NCBI GenBank assembly: GCA_036872755.1 | Contig: JAVHNS010000008.1 | Location: 1,178,001-1,242,000 of the forward strand | Direction: 5' to 3' | Length of the DNA stretch: 64,000 nt | From: Orbilia blumenaviensis | Lineage: Eukaryota; Ascomycota; Orbiliomycetes; Orbiliales; Orbiliaceae | Shown: positions 56,987 to 64,000 of the stretch, piece by piece | How the letters are laid out: every line of letters begins with the position of its first letter | Position numbering within the stretch: the first letter of the stretch is position 1 | Made by a program: the position numbers and the translations under genes | The notes under the pieces: model-generated | Database searches by the model: none | Seen by the model: only the letters and a program-made list of their open reading frames with translations | Told to the model about the DNA's origin: nothing

Positions 56987-58910
56987 ATGCAAAAGACATT
57001 CAACAGAGTTTCTCTATTCGTTTGTACATCATTGTGCATTTTTATCCTATTGCTAAGGCAGGGACTGCGGCTTTGGCACAAAGAACGATGGAATGCGGGG
57101 GATACGTGGAGTGTGATCGCCCTAGCGCATATAATTGCGAGGGTGGTACTTAGTAGTTATGTTATGGTGTGGGGGACGAGTTTTGGTAAGCCCCTTTATA
57201 ATACCTATTTTCGTTATATATAGAAGGGGGGTCTTTTCTCTATGAGTGGTCAATTTTTTTTCAAATACTTTTGTGTCCGAATATCTGACCTTGATTTTTT
57301 TTGATATTGTGTGTTCCTTGGGGGGGTGGTAGCGTTGACGGCTGAGGAGTTCCATAGCCATCAAAATCATATGACGCCGCATCAGATTCATCGTTTGGAG
57401 ATTGGGAGTAAATTGAATATACCGAGTCGGTTTATGCTGGTCGGAGCGTATGTTGCCACTCCTATCCTTTCCTCCTCACATAGGTACTCACTTATTTACT
57501 AATAATTTTTTTGTTTACAAAAAAAAGCCTCTGGTCCCTAAAATTCGTCATCCTCGACTTCCTCTGGCGTATAATCCGCAAGCTACCCTACGAACGACCC
57601 GTAATGATAACCTACACCCTCACAATCGTGGTGACGTGGATCGCGGCCACCGCCATATTATTAGCCGAATGCAGACCATTCCGACTGTGGTGGCAGCTAT
57701 ATCCGGATCCGGGACCATGCGTGCAGGCTAATAAGTGGTTGATAACGTACGAGGTCGGGAATATGGTTACGGATGCTATGCTTTTGGCGTTACCTTTTCC
57801 GTTATTGTTTATGGCGAGGGTGCCGTGGGAGAAGTAATCCCCCCCCTTCCCCCTGTTACCTCCCTTATATGTCTTCTTAAGATACCTAGTTCGCGATAGT
57901 TATACTAATACAACCGTAGACGAATACGCCTCTGCGCCCTCTTCTCGATCGGATTCTTCCTGATCGCCATCTGTCTCGTCCGCATGGTCCAAGGCCTCCG
58001 ACAGGCACATTTTCAACTATCACGGACGATGTGGGCATCCATCGAAACGCTATTCGCTACGATAGTAGCCTGCGCGCCGACTATATACTGCCACATCCGC
58101 CGTTGTTTACGAGATGAACTTATAGAGGAAACTCCCTCGATCAGAACTATACGCGGTTATAGACCTTCTACTGCTGGATCATCATCTTCTCACGCTGCTT
58201 CCGCAGCGGCAGCAGTAAAGCAGTATAGAATTGGGAAAAAAGGTGGCGGCGGCGGCGGCGGTGAGAGGAAAAGATCTAGGGGTTCTAATAAAGGGAGTGT
58301 TAGTGTTGCGGGGAGTTCGGCTAGTAGCTTTGTGAGTTCGTCTAGAACACGGCATTCTTCAATTTTTAGTATTTATAGGAGGCGGAGTAGTAGTGGTGGT
58401 GGTGGTGGTGGTGAGAGTCGGAGGAGTAGTAGGAATATGAGCGTGGTCAGTAAAAATGGTGTTATAATAAGTCGGAATTTCAGCGTGGGGAGTAGGAAAT
58501 TGAGTTTTGGGGGTAGTAGTAGACGAAGTGGTGGTGGTGGTGTTAGCAGGAGTAGAAGGAGCAGCTACGAAATACCAACGCGGAATGATATGTCGATGAC
58601 GTTGGAATGTGAGGTTCTTGGGGCTGACTTGTTCGGTGGACGCGAGAGGGCGGGTGTGCGTGCTAGCGCGTGGACTCATGGGAGTTTAATGGAAGAAGGG
58701 AAGGCGGATAGAGCTGGTAAAGAGGATGAAGATAAGGAGAGTTTTTATGTGATTGATGAGGAGGAGGGGAAGGATTTGGATGGTACAATTCTAGATACAA
58801 CGTGGAGTCGGGTTTCGGAGGTTGATGCTGAACAGCCGGGGGCTCCCCCGGGGACAATGCAGTCTCCGAGAGACACGATTGTGGAAGAAAAGGGACTGAA
58901 GTTTGATTGA
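56987..58910 (+). CDS. Fungal rhodopsin-family (PTH11-like) integral membrane protein
   Basis: Four exons, 56987-57185, 57333-57447, 57528-57833 and 57920-58910, canonical introns (GTAAGC, GTATGT and GTAATC donors; TACTAAT branch in the last), 536 residues. Seven hydrophobic helices are spread over exons 1-4, including LFVCTSLCIFILLLRQGLR, LWSLKFVILDFLW, MITYTLTIVVTWIAATAILL, MVTDAMLLALPFPLLFMARV and LFSIGFFLIAICLVRMVQGL. The features W-x-L-K-F, a cysteine pair around ECRPFRLWW and GPCVQANKW, and D-A-M-L-L-A-L-P-P fit the 'rhodopsin domain-containing' membrane family that includes PTH11-like receptors. No extracellular CFEM domain is present. The 280-residue cytosolic tail is Gly/Ser/Arg-rich, with (GGC)n and (GGT)n-coded glycine runs near 58242 and 58394. 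Ligand unknown. Confidence 0.85.
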
Positions 58911-59297
58911 ATTCTTTGCTTCTGCGTGTGTACATATATAACCACCTTCAAGTACATATATTGGTAATATCGATAAACTAGATGGCGACGGCCACTTGGA
59001 AAAATTTAAGTTGTAGACACCGAGGATATGGATCGGAAAGTTAAATAACTCTTGTCTATAATATGTGAGAAGCCTATTTTTTTGTCGCACAATAGTGAAA
59101 ATATACAACAAGACAAAACCTATAATATGTACAATCCAACTTTTGGTGAAACGTACGGATCATACTCTTAAATCGCTACTCGAATTTAAGATCGAAACCT
59201 GCCAGTGAACCTAACCCTTAACACGACTTCTTACCCCTGATCATGATATCCAAGGACACAGATTTCTGTTCGAAAGATATGAAATATATCAAACTTT
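58911..59297. other. Convergent intergenic region
   Basis: No gene seen; 3' ends of the rhodopsin-family gene and LEU4. Confidence 0.5.
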
Positions 59298-61422
59298 TTA
59301 GATTTTGAGAGCCGAAACTTCACCATTGGCGGTGTGCTTGGTGAGTGGTGTACCAGGTCGGCTCGACAGGAACTATTTCGAAAACATTTATGTTAGTTTA
59401 CTGTAAATTTTGACGATTGGCCGTAGAGAGAAAATGAAAAATCACTTACGCCACTCGCCGCACTAAGGAGGGCGATCAAACTGGCCTGAACCACGTCTTC
59501 GTGGATACCAACTCCCCAGACTGCCTCTTCCCTAGATGCCTTAACACCTTGCCCCGCCCTCGATGGCGAGCACTCAATGTAAGCCACAGCTTTAACATCC
59601 GTACCAGCGCTCAGCGCATGTTCCTTGTAATCTGTGACATCAAGCTCAATGCCGAGTACCCTTAACGCATTCGCCATACTCGAGATGGCTCCGTTTCCCA
59701 CACCCTTGATCGGTCTCTCGACCCCATCCAGGGCAATGATTCCATCGAACTGTCTCTTTGGCTGTTCCTCCACGGGCCTTCCGTTGGTTACTACACCTGG
59801 GGGAGGCCTCCCCCGACTGGCATCCCTATTTGTTGTGATATCGTAGTCGATAAGAGTGAACCTGGGGTTGTTCTTGAGGTAATAAGACTCCTCAAACAAC
59901 TTGACGATTTCTGTAGGCTGTAATTCCCTGTTAACACTTTCTGTGTGCTTCTGCACAATCTTCGAGAAAGCGATTTGCAGCCCGCGGGGGAGGTCGAGGC
60001 GCATGTGCTGAAGTATAACCCATGCGGCACCACCTTTCCCGCTCTGACTGTTAACGCGAATAACGGCTTCGTAGGTTCGACCGATGTCTTGAGGATCGAG
60101 TGGCAGGTAGGGAATGACCCATCGGTCATCATATTCTGCGTTGGCATCGTCGCGGAGTTTGAATCCCTTTTTGATGGCATCTTGGTGACTCCCGGAAAAT
60201 GCGCATACGACGAGTTGGCCGCCGTAGGGTTGGCGGGGGTGAACTGCGATCTTGTTGCAGTCTTCAACGATCTCGATGGTCTTATTAATGTCCGAGAAGT
60301 CGATGTTGGGAGAGACACCTTGCGTGTAGAGGTTGAGCGCCAGGGTAACGAGATCGACGTTACCCGTTCTCTCACCATTGCCGAAGAGACAGCCCTCTAC
60401 TCTCTCTGCGCCGGCCATTTGTGCTAATTCGGCGGCAGCGACGGCACAGCCTCGGTCGTTATGGGGATGGAGAGAAACGCAGACTTTCTCTCTCTCTGTG
60501 ATGTTACGGCAGAAATATTCGATCTGATCTGCGTAGACATTTGGAGTAGACATCTCTACTGTTGCAGGAAGGTTGAAGATGAGAGGATTCTCAACCGACG
60601 GCTCCCAGACCTCCTTGACGGCATTGCAGAACCTAACTACAAACTCCGGCGAGGTATCCGAGAAGGTCTCCGGGCTGAATTCGAACTGCCATCGAGTCTC
60701 CCTGACCTTCGGATCCGGCGAATCCTTAGTTATCGACCTTGCGTACTTTGTGCACTTGAGGGCGAGAGCTAAGCTCTCCTCTTCCGACATGTTGAATATA
60801 ATTCGACGGAAACACTCGCTGGTGGCGAGGTAGAGGTGGAGGATGGCATTTTTGGCACCAATGAGGGATTCGACTGTTCTCTTGATGAAGTCTTCACGAC
60901 ACGGTGTGAGGGCTTGGATTGCGACGTCATCGGGTACGACACCGGGGGTTTCGATGATTCTTCTGGTGAAGTCGAAGTCGACTTGCGAAGCCGATGGGAA
61001 GGAGACTTCGATTTCCTTGTAGCCCAGAGCAATCAGGTGGTGGAAGTATCGCCATTTTTGATCACCGTCCTAATAATAGACACCAACAGTTAACCAGCGT
61101 TACTAACAACGATTGCACTGCTGGCACGAGAGAGAACAAAAGCGAACCATTGGGTCGGGCAGAGACTGGTTTCCATCTCTGAGATCTGTCGCCAGCCATC
61201 TCGGGGCCTTGGTGATAGTCTTGCTGGGCCATTGTCTATCCGGCAGGTTTATAGGCTTGAACGGTTTGTATTTAACGGAGGGGTCCTTGAGCCTACGGAA
61301 ACGAATAACAGATCACCAAATTAGATAACCAACCCTCAGAATCGCAATTGAAGATCTCTCTTCTTCTTCTTCTTCTTTTTTTTTTTCTCGAAAAGGATCC
61401 TTTCGAACACTCACATTGGCAT
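59298..61422 (-). CDS. LEU4: 2-isopropylmalate synthase
   Basis: Four exons, 61422-61415, 61292-61148, 61069-59450 and 59372-59298, give 615 residues. The 8-nt first exon codes Met-Pro and part of the next Met, giving [14 protein letters not shown]. The synthase domain shows [20 protein letters not shown], then [20 protein letters not shown], the metal-binding [14 protein letters not shown] and [15 protein letters not shown]. The C-terminal LeuA allosteric domain, through [20 protein letters not shown], follows. Splicing the last intron gives [20 protein letters not shown] instead of the read-through tail. The enzyme condenses acetyl-CoA with 2-oxoisovalerate, the first committed and leucine-inhibited step of leucine synthesis. 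I see no clear cleavable mitochondrial presequence, so it may be the cytosolic form or use an internal signal. The second intron uses a GTTCGC donor. Confidence 0.95.
61356..61386. repeat. CTT/poly-T microsatellite in first LEU4 intron
   Basis: A CTT repeat followed by a T run; it lies inside the first intron of LEU4. Confidence 0.85.
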
Positions 61423-63240
61423 TTTGGGCTGTTGTATAAGCCGAAGCTACCCACTTTTTTTTTTCTTTGTACTCTTCCAGAAGAATTTTAAATCCGACAG
61501 GAAACGGCCTACCAAAAGCCGGCAGGTGCAATCGAAGCTACCTTGTCACAACCAAATGGAATTATGCAGGAACCGTGGGAGAAGCCGCCACTTAGTTTGG
61601 ACGAAAAGTAAACCCACAAAAGCGCAAGTTCTGGAAGATGATTGAAGAGAGAGAGAGAAGGGGGCCAGATTGTGGAAGGAGGGATGTCTGGACTCCGTAG
61701 ATGGATGGTGAAAGGAAGGTGAATTAGACTTGATTCGACTCAACCGACCAAAAAAAGCTTTAAAAGACAGAACCAACAGCCGACAGACAGACAGACTTTT
61801 CTGAAGTTCAATGGGCAGCGCCGCACCAACGGAAAAGGCTTCCAGGCTGGTTTTAAGATAATTCTTCTCAGTCGAGTAAAGTTATGACTCAGATTTCTTT
61901 TTTGTCGAATCTAACCGGTAGCTCTGGGAAATCCGAACCTCCGAATGAAAATCGAATGGGTGATGTATGTAACGCAGCACCGGATGGATGAAAATGAAAC
62001 TAGTGACTCTCCATCCGCCGGCTTTCTCTCTTTCAAACGTTCAAAAATTTCTCCTAACTCGATACTTGTTTAGCCGGCGCCCTTGGCTAGCGTCCCAGCG
62101 GCGATTCCGGCAAGCATTGCGTTTTTCCCAAAAATCGTTTTCCGTAGATTCTCTCTTTCAATTTTTACTTGCAGATGCCGGCGCCCGACAAGAATAGACC
62201 TTGCTTGCTTGCTTGCATTTCCAATTGCGCCAATAGCCGAACCTTTCTGACATGAGATGGAAAAAATTTTTAGGTACTCTTTTTGCCCCGCCAAAGCGTC
62301 CCATTCGCTCGGCTCAAGAGCTCTGGGCAAGGGTGGAGTGGTACATGAGTGGGCGGGTTCGGATTACACCATTTGCAAGGAAGGCCAAGGGAAGACGTTT
62401 GCCCCGCATTTGTCCCTGTTCTGTTCTGCCAGGGACAGGTCCGCCCGTATAAAATCCACATACGAACAACGCTTCCAGCACACTTGGACTGGAGAGTCTG
62501 TATACATGCAGTGCTACACGATACCCCCACCGTACGGGGTTTTTTTTTTTTTTTTTTGTTAAACTTGAGCAATTGTAAGTTTCTTTATGTTGGCTACGAT
62601 TGAATTTATAAATCTGCTATTTCTTCCCGACAGGTGAGTATACAATTGGTCTAGTGGTTACCATACCATATGCATATGATATGACGCAGCTTCGAGTTCT
62701 GTACTAAACACCCGCCGGTTCGCAATCGATGCTGGTTATCTGGACGTCCAATGAGTACATAAATCGAAACTCTAAACTCTAAAATAGTGGTAAAACACAT
62801 GCATACTCGAAGTCAGTCGTTAGTTATCTAGGTAGCTATCCCGAGACCGCTTCAAGCTGTACCCATTCGGATCGTCCACCATTCTTTCGGTCCGTGACGT
62901 CCGCCCCCTCTGCAGCGCTGATTCGAGTTGGGAGAGATTTCGGTTAGTGAAGGATCAGTCATTTGCCGGGGTTCTGATTGGTCCGAAATAACACAGCTGC
63001 AACACTTAATTCAAGATCTTGAAAACAAACGATCGATTTATGGAACTTTACATGATACTGTCAGTATTACGACATAGTATTTACTTGAGCACTTAGTTAC
63101 GATTGCAATGATTATTGATTAGCGCCGGGGACATGCTTTCATTGACTCCAGAGCTATAAAAACAAAAACAAAAAACTATCTAAAAACAGGCGGGCGGGGA
63201 AAGAAGAGAAGAGGAGGGAGGGAGAGACGACGCGGCCAGA
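61423..63240. other. Upstream region of LEU4, no gene seen
   Basis: About 1.8 kb without a supported gene. Two copies of GCCGGCGCC (62073 and 62177), each preceded by CTCTCTTTCAA, lie about 650-760 bp upstream of LEU4. An 18-T run is at 62540-62557. A degenerate tRNA-like stretch lies near 62640-62705. Confidence 0.5.
62024..62186. repeat. Imperfect direct repeat with GCCGGCGCC core upstream of LEU4
   Basis: Two units, each CTCTCTTTCAA followed by GCCGGCGCCC. In unit 1 these lie near 62026 and 62073, in unit 2 near 62150 and 62177. The GCCGGCGCC resembles half of a Leu3-type CCGG-NN-CCGG site but does not complete it. Confidence 0.4.
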
Positions 63241-64000
63241 CTAAGCAAATCCGCCAGGACCGAGAGGGTCATATTGCAGGACCTGCTCAAACCATTCGTC
63301 CTGGCGGAAAGCTTCGTCACGGGCCCGGAAAGCGCGGAGGGCGCGAATCACCCCTTCCACCCGCTCACTCCTGGTCATGCTTGGGACCAGGAGCTGCCCT
63401 GAGGGACCCATCATGCGACGGTCCGCAAACCGTTGCATGATTGATCCCTCAAGGCCGGGCGGGAGAAAGGGCAACCCGCGCCCCGGAATCCTGCTTGCTG
63501 GGGCGGTTGGGGCGGGAGCCGGGAGGGGAACGGGGACTGGGGCCGGGATGGGAGCCGGGATTGGAGCCGAGACGGGAGCTGGGACGGGAGCCGGGGAGAC
63601 AAGACGGTCTGGGGCGGGAGTTGGGGACCTGGGGGGAGGGGGAGGAGGTGACGGAGTCACCAAGCGGACTCCGCCGCGTCGGACCGGAGAACCAGTCCGA
63701 ATACCCACCCCAACGGTGGCCGGCGTGGGGTCCCTGCAATCAGGGTCCACGTATAGCTTCACCTGTTGGTCCTGGTCGCCAACCCAGGACTCAACAGGAT
63801 CCGCCTTCCTGCCCCCCCTCATCATCAGGAACTCCTCGATGTCCATGTCCGATGGTGGCCTGCCTTTCGGCTGCCAGCCACGGACAAGCCCCCGCTTCCT
63901 GAGCTTAGGGTCGAGCTGTGGGGGCAAGTTTCGGACCTTCTTCCCGTGAAGGAAGAATTCCGGTGCAGCCTTGGTGGTGGTGGGTTGGCCAGACCCCCTC
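63241..64000 (-). CDS. GC-rich, proline-rich reading frame open to the right edge
   Basis: A minus-strand frame runs from the window edge at 64000 to a TAG at 63241 without interruption (253 codons). No ATG occurs before residue MDIEEF (63846), so the start may lie outside the window. It reads FFLHGKKVRNLPPQLDPKLR, then RGGRKADPVESWVGDQDQQV, then a Pro/Ala/Val-rich stretch of repeated P-A-P-V units (about 63490-63660). The end is helical and charged, TRSERVEGVIRALRAFRARD to LQYDPLGPGGFA. No family recognised. The segment from about 63200 has much higher G+C than anything else in the window, which suggests a distinct origin such as a repeat or mobile element, or a compositionally biased gene. 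The opposite-strand open frames at 63377-63949 are shadows. Confidence 0.5.
   Translation of the reverse strand, partial: RGSGQPTTTKAAPEFFLHGKKVRNLPPQLDPKLRKRGLVRGWQPKGRPPSDMDIEEFLMMRGGRKADPVESWVGDQDQQVKLYVDPDCRDPTPATVGVGIRTGSPVRRGGVRLVTPSPPPPPPRSPTPAPDRLVSPAPVPAPVSAPIPAPIPAPVPVPLPAPAPTAPASRIPGRGLPFLPPGLEGSIMQRFADRRMMGPSGQLLVPSMTRSERVEGVIRALRAFRARDEAFRQDEWFEQVLQYDPLGPGGFA

Noticed and set aside
62640..62710. tRNA-like stretch with a GGTCTAGTGGTTA A-box
   Set aside because: The A box matches tRNA-Glu/Asp well and a partial T arm is present, but the acceptor strands do not pair, no acceptable anticodon arm forms, and the centre is a CATATGCATATG palindrome. At best a decayed tRNA fragment.
63377..63949. 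Gly-rich plus-strand frames at the right edge
   Set aside because: Antisense shadows of the Pro/Ala-rich minus-strand frame; high G+C makes stops rare in all frames.

Overview
The window is nuclear DNA of a filamentous ascomycete (Pezizomycotina). The evidence is short GT-AG introns (about 50-160 nt, often with a CTAAC/CTAAT branch site), a Zn2Cys6 regulator, a PNP/NB-ARC NLR-type protein, a fungal rhodopsin-family membrane protein, the FTR1/FET3 reductive iron-uptake pair, and fungal forms of PIG-A, Pap1, Dbp6 and Leu4. I cannot fix the class. Genes sit in a fairly AT-rich background, except the last 0.8 kb, which is clearly GC-rich. Most multi-exon models below were built by joining frames at canonical splice sites; each sums to a whole number of codons.

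Layout. 1-1840 (-): Zn2Cys6 transcription factor, open to the left edge. 4987-6210: GT62 (Anp1-like) mannosyltransferase. 7209-9231 (-): PNP-NB-ARC protein that stops right after the nucleotide-binding domain. 9844-10857: alpha/beta hydrolase of the phospholipase/carboxylesterase type. 12047-12709 (-): EXPERA/emopamil-binding membrane protein. 13499-14836: Gfo/Idh/MocA oxidoreductase. 16378-17093: Cdc25/rhodanese-type small phosphatase or arsenate reductase. 17321-19035 (-): fungal PD-(D/E)XK nuclease-like protein. 19524-19604: tRNA-Ser(GCU). 20511-22346: deaminase-superfamily protein. 23856-26143: N2227 (carnosine N-methyltransferase-like). 26703-28967: poly(A) polymerase.

30704-36972 is an accessory block of secreted proteins: one Thr-rich protein, then three paralogs (P1-P3) that share a signal peptide ending at an Arg-Trp, a phase-1 intron at the same place, two conserved cysteines and a common C-terminal motif. 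37427-43423 is the divergent FTR1/FET3 pair. Its 2.6 kb shared intergenic region holds five perfect ATCWGATAA iron-GATA-factor sites. The permease and ferroxidase form one plasma-membrane complex, and the sites point to joint repression by an SreA/Sre1-type factor under iron sufficiency.

43680-47470: DBP6 (-) and PIG-A (+), head to head across 232 bp. 48216-50105: AT-hook protein of unknown family. 51737-54054: long acidic then Lys/Ser/Thr-rich protein. 54951-56417: another secreted protein. 56987-58910: rhodopsin-family membrane protein. 59298-61422 (-): LEU4. 63241-64000 (-): GC-rich, Pro-rich reading frame open to the right edge.

The best candidates for something undescribed are the P1-P3 secreted family, the arrested NLR, the nuclease-like protein with a substituted active site, and the GC-rich segment at the right edge. 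I saw no CRISPR array, intact transposon or secondary-metabolite cluster.
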